DNA of 64,000 bases from Bradyrhizobium sp. 132 (GTDB lineage: Bacteria; Pseudomonadota; Alphaproteobacteria; Rhizobiales; Xanthobacteraceae), in assembly GCF_023074185.1 (NCBI RefSeq), contig NZ_JADPKY010000116.1, forward strand, positions 1 through 64,000. Reading direction: 5' to 3'. The notes under the pieces were generated by a model. It was given only the letters and a program-made list of their open reading frames with translations, ran no database searches and had not been told where the DNA came from. The translations under genes were made by a program, and so were the position numbers. Positions within the stretch are counted from its first letter, which is position 1, and each line of letters starts with the position of its first letter. Shown piece by piece: positions 1 to 7,684 of this stretch.

Positions 1-336
1 GGGGCGGATCAGGTATCGCGGGTCAATATCGGTCTTGTCGACGAACTCGTCGATCTCGATGGTCCGCGTGGACTCCAGCGCGATCTCTTCGAGCTCTTCC
101 TTGGAAACCTCGATGAACTGGTCCTTCTCGAGCTGGTAGCCCTTGACGATGTCCTCGTTGGGCACCTCGTCGCCGGTGTCGGCGTCGACCTTCAGGTACT
201 TGATGCGATGGCCGGTCTGGCGGTTGAGCTGGTTAAACGAGATCTTCTCGCGCTCGGAAGTGGCCAGGTACAGCGCCACCGGACAGGTGACGAGGGACAG
301 GCGCAGGAAGCCTTTCCAGTTCGCGCGGGGGGCCAT
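1..336 (-). CDS. ku: Ku protein, N-terminal part (cut by window edge)
   Basis: This is the first 112 residues of a bacterial Ku protein; the rest lies beyond the left edge. Ku is a homodimer that threads onto DNA double-strand ends and recruits LigD for non-homologous end joining. The start reads MAPRANWKGFLRLSLVTC, followed by a PVALY segment and FNQLNRQTGHRIKYLKVD, the typical opening of the Ku beta-barrel. The ATG at 336 is the natural start because the family begins with this MAPRANWKG-type segment. It is divergent from the SOS-box gene at 506, and a truncated ligD lies about 2 kb away, which suggests a small end-joining locus. I see no defect in the visible part. Confidence 0.93.
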   Translation of the reverse strand, partial: MAPRANWKGFLRLSLVTCPVALYLATSEREKISFNQLNRQTGHRIKYLKVDADTGDEVPNEDIVKGYQLEKDQFIEVSKEELEEIALESTRTIEIDEFVDKTDIDPRYLIRP

Positions 337-482
337 GGCTACGCAACACTCCAGGTACAGGGACTCGGACTCAAGACGAACGGCGCGACACAGTTCCGAC
401 ACTGCCGCCGCCGTCCACGCATATCCGTGCCTGGCCACCCAGCGAGGCGCCATCACACGGCACGCGCAGCCTTGACTCTTGC

Positions 483-497
483 GAACAAAATGAGAAC
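483..497 (+). promoter_or_regulatory. LexA (SOS) box, GAAC-N7-GAAC
   Basis: GAAC at 483-486 and GAAC at 494-497 are separated by exactly seven bases. GAAC-N7-GAAC is the known LexA operator of Rhizobiales. It lies between a TTGACT hexamer (472-477) and a possible AACATA -10 element (495-500), where LexA would block transcription. A start point placed from these boxes falls at about 506, the A of the next ATG, so the transcript may be leaderless. Confidence 0.65.
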
Positions 498-505
498 ATA
501 CTCCG

Positions 506-730
506 ATGACCCGACCCGAGCCATCCAAACCGGCCACCTTCGAGGTGGAGGCCGCCGCCGACCAGGCCATCGCCGCCTGCGGCGGAGATGCGCGGGAAGC
601 GGTCAAAGCGCTGCTTGTCGCCAACGGCTTCCTGGAGGCACAAGTCGTGGAGCTACGCACCTCGGTTTCCGCCGGCTACTCGCGCCGCCGGCTCAACGTC
701 CCGCGCGATCGGAAGGATTGGTACGACTGA
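506..730 (+). CDS. Small hypothetical protein behind an SOS box
   Basis: A 74-residue acidic N-terminal protein (MTRPEPSKPATFEVEAAADQ) ending in an Arg-rich stretch (SRRRLNVPRD). I do not recognise a named family. It has no signal peptide or membrane segment and is probably cytoplasmic. There is no Shine-Dalgarno sequence before the ATG, and a LexA-type box ends nine bases upstream, so it is probably DNA-damage induced and perhaps leaderless. The next gene starts two bases after the stop, so the two are probably co-transcribed. Divergence from ku fits a DNA-repair setting, but no repair function can be read from the protein itself. Confidence 0.7.
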   Translation: MTRPEPSKPATFEVEAAADQAIAACGGDAREAVKALLVANGFLEAQVVELRTSVSAGYSRRRLNVPRDRKDWYD

Positions 731-731
731 G

Positions 732-980
732 ATGGCCGAGGTCACCTACTACGTCGCGTTGCCCTTCGTTGCCGCCGACGATGGCATCGCCGCCGGCGAG
801 GCGACGGAGTGCTTCTCGGCCAACGCCGCCATGATGCGTGCCGAGGTGCTGTCTCGCCAGCCCGGGATCCTAGGCTCGGTCGCGTTCAGCCGTAGTGGAG
901 ATCCTGCGACAGGCGAGTTCGGAGACGCCACCGTCATTCGCAAGTTCGGCGAAGTCCCGGACGACCTGAGCGCGCTTTGA
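732..980 (+). CDS. Small hypothetical protein (YVALPFVAA family)
   Basis: An 82-residue protein starting at the ATG of 732, immediately after the stop of the SOS-box gene, so the two form an operon. It begins MAEVTYYVALPFVAADDG and ends with a conserved-looking block, AFSRSGDPATGEFGDATVI, then FGEVPDDLSAL. A degraded relative of the C-terminal half (EALSRKPGHAGAVAFSRRGD) lies at 4760-4925, so this belongs to a family duplicated in this window. There are no membrane segments. Function unknown. Confidence 0.7.
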   Translation: MAEVTYYVALPFVAADDGIAAGEATECFSANAAMMRAEVLSRQPGILGSVAFSRSGDPATGEFGDATVIRKFGEVPDDLSAL

Positions 981-1021
981 ATGGCGGACTGCGAAGATGT
1001 CAGCGTGAGCCGGTTGAGACG

Positions 1022-1486
1022 CTATTTGCCGCTGAGCGACAGGCTGATGCGAGTGACGATCTTGTCCCAGTCGCGCTCTTCGTCCGCGGGATAGTTGATC
1101 AGGACGCAATGGACCAGCCGCCCGGAGAAGTTGCAGCGGTTGTACCAAACCTTGTCGCCCTTGTAGCTGGAGACCGCAAAGAACCGTGGTGTCACTCGCT
1201 TGTATTGAATGCGTGGAGGCGGATGCTTCTTTGCCAGAAAAGCAGCGGGAGAATCGTTCTCGACGTTGGGCGCGGCCTGGATCGTGAGGTCTTCGCGTCC
1301 GTCGGCGGTTCGGAACCGTTGCCCATACCCGTCGGGTCGACCCGCCGGCTCGGTGAAGATCGAGGACGGAAGGTCCACGGAGGTGCCGCTCTCGGGGATG
1401 TTGTATCTGGTCCATCTGGCGGGCTGGGCCGAGGCCGCCAACGTGGCTGCAAGTGTCATTGCGAGAGCCGCCAACGTTGTTTTCAT
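1022..1486 (-). CDS. Putative secreted protein of unknown function
   Basis: A 154-residue protein with a clear signal peptide (MKTTLAALAMTLAATLAASA, cleavage after ASA-QPA), so it should be periplasmic. The mature part contains a pair of cysteines (NRCNFSGRLVHC) that could form a disulphide, and ends with a motif like those of small stress or envelope proteins (DWDKIVTRISLSL). A GGAGG ribosome site eight bases upstream supports the ATG at 1486 over the adjacent GTG at 1489. I do not recognise the family. It stands alone on this strand between two small genes. Confidence 0.7.
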   Translation of the reverse strand: MKTTLAALAMTLAATLAASAQPARWTRYNIPESGTSVDLPSSIFTEPAGRPDGYGQRFRTADGREDLTIQAAPNVENDSPAAFLAKKHPPPRIQYKRVTPRFFAVSSYKGDKVWYNRCNFSGRLVHCVLINYPADEERDWDKIVTRISLSLSGK

Positions 1487-1683
1487 CACATTTTCCTCCG
1501 GCGATCACAGAGAAAAAGCAGGCAAGGTCAACTACGTTCCAAGACACCAGTTGCTGGCCATCGAAGGCACGCGAGCTACTCGCCTTCCTCGACGGCACCA
1601 GCCATCTTAGAACCTGGACAACCATCTGCCGCCTTGGAGAACGCGACGGCGACAGTTCCTCCGGGCTCTTCGGCCGCGTGGTG

Positions 1684-1860
1684 TTAGGCAGCGCGCAGCG
1701 GGGACGTTGGACGACGGAGCCAGCCGACCTCTTCCGCGTGGCACCTCGGACACCTGAACTGGATTTCGCGTTGCACGGAAGCGGACTTTGGGATATTCGC
1801 TGCCATGGGCCATGCGCCGCACCGGGGACATTTTTCGAGTAGGGTCTCCGTTTCTATCAT
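1684..1860 (-). CDS. Small zinc-ribbon protein
   Basis: A 58-residue protein with two CPxC knuckles, KCPRCGAWPM near the N-terminus and FRCPRCHAEEVGW near residue 45, the layout of a four-cysteine zinc ribbon. The start at 1860 (MIETETLLEKC) is chosen because a GGAGGAG ribosome site lies about eight bases before it; the open frame continues upstream to 1941, but that extension has no such site. It is probably a cytoplasmic metal-binding protein. Nothing visible shows whether it binds nucleic acid or a partner protein. Confidence 0.6.
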   Translation of the reverse strand: MIETETLLEKCPRCGAWPMAANIPKSASVQREIQFRCPRCHAEEVGWLRRPTSPLRAA

Positions 1861-1977
1861 CGCACTCGCTCCTCCCCCTGCACCACCGCTCGCCAACGCC
1901 CGGAGGCAACCCACGTTCCGGGCGATCCGGAGACGAGACACGGAACGAATCAGCGTGACGACGTTGAATCGCCATGT

Positions 1978-3051
1978 GTGCCGTGGCGTTGCGTCAGTCT
2001 CGTTCGGGAGTATCGCGTGTCCACGGCGCCGTCAAAGCTGCTATTCCTGGTTACATCGAGCCGTGTGATCCCACGTTGCGCGAGAAGCCGCCGGACCTGG
2101 GTCGAGCCGACCCTTGAGATCGAGGTCCAATATGGCGCGCTGACCGATGATGGCCTGCTGCGCGAAGCTGTGTTCAAGGGGTTTCGAGACGATCTCGCGG
2201 TGCGCAAGGTCAAGGCGCCGCGGCTGGTGCCGTCCGTCGCCGGCCGGCCGAAGCTGGGCGTCCCCCGAGAGAACATCCTGCAACTTCTGCCGGACGCCGT
2301 TGCTCCGTCCAAACAAGAACTCGCCGACTATTGGGCCCGGGTCTGGAAGAAGGCGCTGCCGCACCTCGGGCATCGACCGCTGAAGCTCGTGCGTCACGTG
2401 CACGCCACGACCTTCTATCACAAGGGGCCGCTGCCGAAGGACATTCCGGCCGCCGTGCATCAGCTCCGCATTCAGAAGCGCGAGGGCGGCCAGGGAACGC
2501 GCCTGTGGGTCGACAGCCTGGATGGTTTCCTTGGCCTGGTGGAGATCGGGGCTGTCGAGCTGCACCCGTGGAATGCGACCGTCGAGGACTTCGAACATGC
2601 CGACCGCCTCGTGATCGATCTCGATCCCGGCGAGGGCGTCGATTGGAATGCCGTCGTGGAGACCGCGCTCGATCTGCGCGCGCTGATGAAACGAGAGGGT
2701 TTTGAGACCTGGCCCAAGCTCACCGGCGGCAAAGGAATTCATCTGATGGCGCCGCTGGATCAGCCGGTGCTGCACGACAAGGCGCATCGGGTCGCGCATC
2801 AGCTGGTCTCCGCCCTCGCAGCGCGCCATCCAGACCGCTACCTGCTGTCTGCTCAGGCAAAGCGTCGCGATCGCATCTTCCTCGATTATCTGCGCAATGG
2901 CCGCGGCACCACCGCTATCGGCACCTATTCCCCGCGAGCCCGAGAGGGATTTCCGATCGCAGCGCCCGTGACCTGGAAGCGCATCGAGAGCGGGATCGCG
3001 CCGGACGCCTTCACCATCGACGGTCCGTTCCGCGCCAAACCAAGGAGGTGA
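1978..3051 (+). pseudogene. ligD: 5'-truncated ligD: end of ligase domain plus intact polymerase domain
   Basis: The frame holds the last beta-strands of an ATP-dependent DNA ligase OB domain (WVEPTLEIEVQYGALTDDGL, then LREAVFKGFRDDL, about residues 41-75). A complete LigD-type primase-polymerase domain follows (residues 105-357). Its metal-binding motif VIDLDPGEG, the loop TGGKGIHLM and the third acidic motif RIFLDYLRN are all present, so the polymerase could be active. The phosphoesterase and ligase catalytic parts that precede these in full LigD are missing, and homology begins abruptly near 2100. Either this is a remnant of a ligD whose 5' part was deleted, or a stand-alone polymerase now acts with Ku. 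It is four bases from the next gene's ribosome site. Confidence 0.75.
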
Positions 3052-3056
3052 GCCAT

Positions 3057-3554
3057 ATGGCGGACGCATTCGATCAATGGGTGGAATGGCGCTACAAGCC
3101 TCCCGGCGACAGGCGCAGCATTCCGGCCGAACTGTACGCCGCGGTGACGTCGCTGCCTGAAATCGATCGATCCGACCGGCAGAGGGTGAACGACGCGGTC
3201 CGCAGCCATGACACGGCTCGCCGCGAGGGCAGAACCGTATGGCTCTACCTTGATGACTACGAGAACGGCGAGTCGCGCGCAGTGGGCGATGCCGGCTGGG
3301 TAAAGGTGTTTGCATCTGGCGGTGCCGCCGACGCCTGGCTCCAGGACAACGACCCCGAAGGCGTGGCCTGGGAATACGAAGTGGAAGGCGGTCCAGCCGA
3401 AGGATCGGTTTGGCTCTGCTTGCCCGATCCGGCGTCCAGAGCCATCGGTGAGCGCGACTGGATCAAGCTCTTTGCCTCGAAAGAGCGCGCGCAAAAATGG
3501 CTTGAGGGCAGCGAGCCAAAGCGCGACATTTGGCAGTACCCGGTTCAGGAGTGA
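3057..3554 (+). CDS. Hypothetical protein with an internal duplication
   Basis: A 165-residue protein made of an N-terminal segment (MADAFDQWVEWRYKPPGDRR) and two copies of a roughly 45-residue unit. The first is about residues 62-112 (VWLYLDDYEN, then GDAGWVKVFASGGAADAWL). The second is about residues 119-163 (VWLCLPDPAS, then GERDWIKLFASKERAQKWL, then WQYPV). Each unit is Trp-rich with a conserved W-(V/I)-K-(V/L)-FAS core. The GGAGG at 3044 supports the ATG at 3057 rather than the GTG at 3048. Its start region abuts the ligD remnant stop, so it may have shared that transcript. Family and function are not recognised. Confidence 0.72.
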   Translation: MADAFDQWVEWRYKPPGDRRSIPAELYAAVTSLPEIDRSDRQRVNDAVRSHDTARREGRTVWLYLDDYENGESRAVGDAGWVKVFASGGAADAWLQDNDPEGVAWEYEVEGGPAEGSVWLCLPDPASRAIGERDWIKLFASKERAQKWLEGSEPKRDIWQYPVQE

Positions 3555-3559
3555 CGCGC

Positions 3560-3905
3560 ATGAGTGCGTTCGTTGACAGCTCCGTCTGGTTCGCTGCGGC
3601 CGCCACGCGAGATGCTCAGAACGAGCGCGCCAAGTCGATCCTTCAGAGCATCGACCAATACCTCACGACAGACTTGGTGCTGGTCGAGACGTGCCAGCTT
3701 CTAAAAGCCCGATTTGGTCGCGGTGTGGCGGAAGTCTTGTTCGCTTTGCCGATGAGCCCTGGATCGAGCAAGATTACCCGGGTCCGGTGCAGCGATGTGT
3801 CGATCAGGTGCACTTGGACGCGAGCCTGATAGCTCGAGGCACAAGCCTCGGCTCGTTCGAGAGAAGCGGCGCTGGGCGCGCGCTGCTCCGCTTTAGAGCA
3901 GTCAA
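3560..3905 (+). pseudogene. PIN-domain (VapC-like) remnant with frameshifts
   Basis: It begins like a PIN-domain nuclease, MSAFVDSSVWFAAAATRDAQ, with the first active-site Asp in FVDSS. It continues through LVLVETCQLLKARFG (with the usual conserved acidic residue near VET) to about 3735. After that the frame reads into sequence unlike the family. A second frame (from about 3720) carries pieces that look like the family's C-terminal part, such as SLIARGTSLGSFERSG, in place of the usual SLVDRTSF-type block. At least one and probably two indels have broken it. No antitoxin gene is adjacent. It is five bases downstream of the duplicated-unit gene. Confidence 0.6.
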
Positions 3906-4102
3906 TTCCACACGATCGGCGCTCCGCGAAGTGCACTCCTGCCGATCTGCTTAAGCCCGTCGACCGAGGTCTCGCCCTTGCTCGCGGCCTCGAGGATCAT
4001 GGTGGTCACGTGGGTGCGGGCAGCGGTCTCGTAGCAAGACACGCTCTCGCACACATCTTCGAGGACCGCGCGCAAAAGCGCGGTTGTTTCAGCATCGAAC
4101 AT
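3902..4102 (-). CDS. Small hypothetical protein, MFDAxTTALL family, copy 1
   Basis: A 66-residue protein, MFDAETTALLRAVLEDVCES, ending in RSALRGAPIVWN. A close relative of the same length lies at 14361-14561, sharing MFDA-TTALLRAVL, VCESVS, RTH and the APxVW end. The start at 4102 fits both copies and has GGAGAG upstream. The N-terminal half is predicted helical by inspection. There is no signal peptide or membrane segment. Function unknown. Retention in two copies with conserved ends argues for a real protein. Confidence 0.72.
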   Translation of the reverse strand: MFDAETTALLRAVLEDVCESVSCYETAARTHVTTMILEAASKGETSVDGLKQIGRSALRGAPIVWN

Positions 4103-4434
4103 TGGAGGTCTCTCCAGGCGAAGCCAGCATCCTGCCTGAACCCGCCCAGCCTGGGATTCACGCAAGTTAGGGATGAGGAAAAATTCTGCGGAAGGACGGA
4201 GAGGATTGAGCGTGGCCCCGCCTTTTGGGGGCTGGGGGCTTGAGGGCGGAGCCACGCAGGCCTTGCATTCGCGCGGGCCCGCCGCACCAACGGCATCCGG
4301 CCAAGCCCGTTCCATGCAGACGAGATGTCCGCTCGGAACGCGAAGAACTATGCCTCCGGAGGCCGCAGCCGACATCGGGAGCTCAAGCTGGCCGATGAAC
4401 TCCTGGTCGCGTTTACGCACTATTGCGGGCCTTC
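4103..4434. other. Gene-poor stretch with one candidate micro-ORF
   Basis: Between the two small genes I see no recognised gene. A 37-residue plus-strand reading frame at 4325-4438 (MSARNAKNYASGGRSRHREL, then KLADELLVAFTHYCGPS) has a plausible helix-forming C-terminus but no clear ribosome site and no relative in the window. A G-rich run with several GGG tracts lies near 4215-4250. Neither is strong enough for a gene call. Confidence 0.3.
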
Positions 4435-4463
4435 TTGACTCCGGGACCGCAGAGCACTCAACT
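4435..4463 (+). promoter_or_regulatory. Putative promoter of the MEQEFY gene, copy 1
   Basis: TTGACTCCGGGA at 4435 and CTCAACTC at about 4457 are also found before the paralog at 8517, at a similar distance from its ATG (56 against 58 bases). TTGACT would be the -35 box; the -10 box is not clear. Shared upstream sequence is the main evidence. Confidence 0.35.
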
Positions 4464-4490
4464 CTGGGCAGTGATGTCGAGGGGCGTGTC

Positions 4491-4700
4491 ATGGAGCAGG
4501 AGTTCTACCAAGGTCTCGCGCAGCGGGTCCGCGGGATGGCCGAAAAGGCTGATCCGTTCACCCGGCGTCGTCTCCTGGATCTCGCCAAGCGGTACGACTC
4601 CAAAGGCGGCACCGCGCGATCCGGAACGACCGAGCGTCCGCTGCCCGTACCGCGGACGACGCCACCAGCTTCGATCTTCTCCGGACCGGGCGAGGCCTGA
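4491..4700 (+). CDS. Small hypothetical protein, MEQEFY family, copy 1
   Basis: A 69-residue protein whose first 40 residues, MEQEFYQGLAQRVRGMAEKA followed by DPFTRRRLLDLAKRYD, are nearly the same as those of the protein at 8517-8786. The conserved part looks like two amphipathic helices, with a variable Pro/Ser-rich tail. The start is fixed by the paralog. No signal peptide or membrane segment. Such short helical proteins with an ADPxTRxRLL block are frequent in Bradyrhizobium-type genomes, but I know of no function. Confidence 0.7.
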   Translation: MEQEFYQGLAQRVRGMAEKADPFTRRRLLDLAKRYDSKGGTARSGTTERPLPVPRTTPPASIFSGPGEA

Positions 4701-4759
4701 CGCTCTCTGGCGCCAAGGTCACGCCGGCCTGGCGTGCGGGTTCACCGCGTCGTCTCTTC

Positions 4760-4925
4760 CGTAAGCGGCATGTCGCCTTCAGAGCTGTCTCTTCCGCGGC
4801 GGAGGCGCTCTCCCGCAAGCCGGGCCACGCCGGCGCCGTCGCGTTCTCGCGGAGGGGAGACCCGTCGAGCGGCGATTTCAGCGACGAGTTCGGGGACATG
4901 CCGGATGATCTGAGCGCGGTGAAGT
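4760..4925 (+). pseudogene. Remnant of a YVALPFVAA-family gene
   Basis: This plus-strand stretch reads EALSRKPGHAGAVAFSRRGD, then PSSGDFSDEFGDMPDDLSAV, in one frame. It matches the C-terminal half of the protein at 732-980 (VLSRQPG, AFSRSGDPATGEFGD, EVPDDLSAL). There is no N-terminal half or start codon in the right frame, and the frame reads past the usual end. It is best explained as a decayed copy lying just downstream of the MEQEFY gene. Confidence 0.6.
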
Positions 4926-4929
4926 CGGC

Positions 4930-6117
4930 CTACCCAGCGAGCGAATGCTCGAGGAAGAAGCGCAGCATTTCCCTCGTCGCATCCGGCCCCCGAGCATCGG
5001 TATAGGAGCCTGCGGGACTGCCGCCCGACCACGCGTGTCCGGCGCCGTCGACGTTCCAGTGTTCGGAGATCGCCCGGCCGCCCCCGTCGATCAGAACGGT
5101 GCGAGTATAGGCATGGCCGTCGGGTACGCGTCCGCGAAGCACCTTCCGCGTCGGTCTCGTCGCTCCGGCCGACTGCTCGATGATCTGATCGCCATTCTTT
5201 GGATGCACCGTCGTGTCGCGATCGCCATGGAAAACGATGGTCGGCACAGAAGTTTTGCCGTTGGTAATTGCCTTGGACCCGCCTCCCTGCCGCATGGCGG
5301 CGAACGCAGAGGGAAGATCGCTCGCGGCGCCGCACGCCAGGCCCGAATGAACACCGACGGCAGCGAAAAGGTCGGGATACGTCGCGCCCATGATGGCGGC
5401 GGCGGCCCCGCCGGCCGACAATCCTGCGACGTAGACGCGCTTCGGATCGATCGCATGGTCGCGCATGACTTGGCGGGTGATGCCGGCGATCATAGACGGC
5501 TCGCCTCCGCCGCGGCGCTGGTCGCCCGTCCGAAACCAGTTCCAGCACTTCGACTGATTGGCTCCGCTCGGCTGCTCGGGATAGACGACGAAGCAATTCC
5601 GCTCCTCTGCCATGAAGTTCATCCGGGTGCCGGCGGCGAAATCGTCCGGCGACTGGGTGCAACCATGGAGCATGACGATCAGGGGGAGCTGTTTTCCCTG
5701 AGCGCGGCTCGGGATGAACAGCTTGTAGGTCCGGCTTCCCGCTGCGTTGCTGAAGGTACCGGCGATGAACTGGGTGCTCTCGGGCGCGATATCCGACGTT
5801 GACGGCGGAGCGCGTCCGATCGGACCTTGCAGGCCCAACCCGGAAAACTTCCTCGTGCCATCGAGCGACGAGTTGCGTTTGCGTCCTTGAACGGGGCTAG
5901 GCGGCGTCGGCCGGCTTTCCCTCTCCTCGACGACGTCGGCCTTGGCATCGATGGTTGGCGGCTCGAGCCGCGCGAGCGGAGCCTGAGTGCCGCTGCGAGA
6001 CGTCGGTGCTGGGGCGCTGCCGCCCTGAAGCATGCGCTGCAGGAGTGCGGTGGCTTCGACCAGTTGGCCGGCACGGGTGAGGCGCGTGGCTTCGCGGACC
6101 ATGTCTTGATTCAGCAT
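4930..6117 (-). CDS. Esterase of the short-chain PHA depolymerase / feruloyl esterase (LpqC) family
   Basis: A 395-residue alpha/beta hydrolase. Residues 1-110 are a low-complexity linker-like N-terminus (Pro, Ser and Arg rich) with no clear signal peptide. Residues 115-390 form the hydrolase domain: FIAGTFSNAAGSRTYKLFIP, oxyanion-region HGCTQSPDDF, nucleophile motif GLSAGG (Ser234), acidic residue in GDRD (about 301), and His361 in GAGHAW. The family cleaves short-chain polyhydroxyalkanoate or similar esters. It starts three bases after the CopG-type gene, so the two form an operon, a pairing often seen for intracellular PHA esterases in rhizobia. The actual substrate cannot be decided from sequence. 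Confidence 0.88.
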   Translation of the reverse strand: MLNQDMVREATRLTRAGQLVEATALLQRMLQGGSAPAPTSRSGTQAPLARLEPPTIDAKADVVEERESRPTPPSPVQGRKRNSSLDGTRKFSGLGLQGPIGRAPPSTSDIAPESTQFIAGTFSNAAGSRTYKLFIPSRAQGKQLPLIVMLHGCTQSPDDFAAGTRMNFMAEERNCFVVYPEQPSGANQSKCWNWFRTGDQRRGGGEPSMIAGITRQVMRDHAIDPKRVYVAGLSAGGAAAAIMGATYPDLFAAVGVHSGLACGAASDLPSAFAAMRQGGGSKAITNGKTSVPTIVFHGDRDTTVHPKNGDQIIEQSAGATRPTRKVLRGRVPDGHAYTRTVLIDGGGRAISEHWNVDGAGHAWSGGSPAGSYTDARGPDATREMLRFFLEHSLAG

Positions 6118-6120
6118 CGT

Positions 6121-6540
6121 TCACCTCGTTCTGTCGGCGAGAGCGGCCTTGACCGCGGGAGTGGCGTGAAGCGCTCCAAGCACCGACACCGACACGATGG
6201 TGGCGCGGGCCAACTCGGGAGTGACGTCCTGCGCGATGGTGGCCAAGCCCAAGACGTTGATCTGCAGCATCTCGCCGGCGCGCCGCGCCGCTTCGAGATC
6301 CTCGCGGGTGTAATTGCGCAGACCGAGGTCCAGGCTCTTCCGGGCCGTGGATTGCCTCACGACGTCTGCATGGCGTTCGAGCTGGTTCCGGATGGCGGTC
6401 CGAATGAAATCGGTCCGATTGGAATAGAACCCCTCCTGCACCATGAGATCGACGTGACCGAGGTCGACATAGCCAAGGTTGATCGTGATCTTCTCGGTGT
6501 CTGAAGTTTTGGGTCGCAGCTCGCGCAGATTATCGGCCAT
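6121..6540 (-). CDS. CopG/ribbon-helix-helix-type regulator
   Basis: A 139-residue protein. Residues 15-60 (EKITINLGYVDLGHVDLMVQ, then YSNRTDFIRTAIRNQLERH) match a ribbon-helix-helix DNA-binding domain, with the strand ITINLG and helix NRTDFIRTAIRNQL. The rest is a helical dimerisation or effector region. The start at 6540 (MADNLRELRP) is preferred because AAAGGA lies just upstream; the in-frame ATG at 6558 would put that site inside the gene. It lies directly upstream of the PHA-type esterase and presumably controls that operon, possibly in response to polymer or granule state (inference from the family pairing). Confidence 0.82.
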   Translation of the reverse strand: MADNLRELRPKTSDTEKITINLGYVDLGHVDLMVQEGFYSNRTDFIRTAIRNQLERHADVVRQSTARKSLDLGLRNYTREDLEAARRAGEMLQINVLGLATIAQDVTPELARATIVSVSVLGALHATPAVKAALADRTR

Positions 6541-6665
6541 GCAACATCCTTTCACCATCCAGTGGGATGGCTATAGGATGCTAAATGGATGCTTTATCGC
6601 CTTATTCAAGGGGGGCGGCTGGCTCTGGACTGTAGGCGCCGACGTAAGCAGAGTCGTCGAGGGGG

Positions 6666-7684
6666 TCATTTCACGCGGTCGACGAATTCCACCGGCGTGC
6701 CCTTGGAGAGGCGTTCTGCGACTCGCTCGGCATCCCAATTCGTGAGCCGGACGCAGCCGTGCGATTCCGACTTGGAAACTTTTCCCGGGAACGGCGTGCC
6801 GTGGATCCCGTAACCGTCGCCGGAGAGATTGATCCACATCGAGCCGACAGGATTGTTCGGGCCCGGCCTGATGGTGAACGGCTTGCGGGAGTGAACGCCC
6901 TTGAAATGGTAAGCCGGATTGTAGCGGTAGGTCGGATTGCGATCGATCTCCGTCACCTTCAAGGTGCCGGAGGGGGATGGTTTCTCCTCACTGCCGATCG
7001 TCGCGGGGTAGAATCCCATCAGCGCGTTCGACTTGTCGAACAGCTTGACCGTCTGCCGGCTCTTGTCGACTTCGACCTTGGCCGCCTTCTCTGAACTCTG
7101 CTTGGCTCCGGAGTCGATCACGACGATGGCCTCGCCGGCGCGGTCGAAGTGCCTTCCCGGATTCAGGGCGGACAGCAGATCCTCGCTCATGTGAAACTTC
7201 TCGGCGAAGCCTTCGCGCGGGCTGCCGTAGGACAGCTTCGGAATGTCCTTCATGTCCTCCATCTTCGCAGGCAGCTTCTTGAGGAACGGCCCTGCGACGT
7301 CCTCCTCCGCGATGCTGTAGTTCATCGTCACCGGGCGGTCGTCCGCAGCAAGCTTTCCCCAAACATCGGCGTTGAGTCGTCGGAGACCGGCGATTGCTGC
7401 GCCTCTTCGAAGGCCCGCAGTGCCTTCTTCGCGTTCTCACCGAACCTTCCGTCGATCTCGCCTGGCGAGAAGTGCGCCCGCTCGAGCAGGACCTGCAACC
7501 GGACCCCCGCCGGGGTCGGCTTCTCGTTGGACAGGGTCTTCTTCGAGGGCTCGGCCGCGTCGATCGCGGCAGGCTTCATTTCAGTGGCACGCGCGGAGCT
7601 GGTGACGCCCGCCAGCACAATGCCGATCACAATGCATCCGGACGACACATGCCAGCCTGGCTTGCGGTGGCGCTGGTGGATCAC
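6666..7684 (-). pseudogene. L,D-transpeptidase split by a frameshift
   Basis: Two overlapping frames together make one murein L,D-transpeptidase. The first (7684-7328) has an export signal (IVIGIVLAGVTSSARA) and a peptidoglycan-binding fold, LQVLLERAHFSPGEIDGRFG. The second (7331-6666) has a YkuD catalytic domain with the motif HGTPFPGK then SESHGCVRL. Near 7365-7373 the reading changes from DDSTPMFGES to DVWGKLAADDRPVTMNYS, so one base was lost. The enzyme would crosslink peptidoglycan through 3-3 bonds in the periplasm. As written it makes no full-length product. It starts with GTG at 7684, overlapping the stop of the upstream small gene. A sequencing error is an alternative. Confidence 0.82.

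Noticed and set aside
1941..1969. GGAAC...CGTT pair that resembles an EcfG-type stress promoter
   Set aside because: The spacer is 15 bases rather than the usual 16-17, and the next gene downstream is only the ligD remnant.
4210..4255. G-rich run suggestive of a G-quadruplex
   Set aside because: Only three G-tracts of three or more are clear, so a stable quadruplex is not supported.
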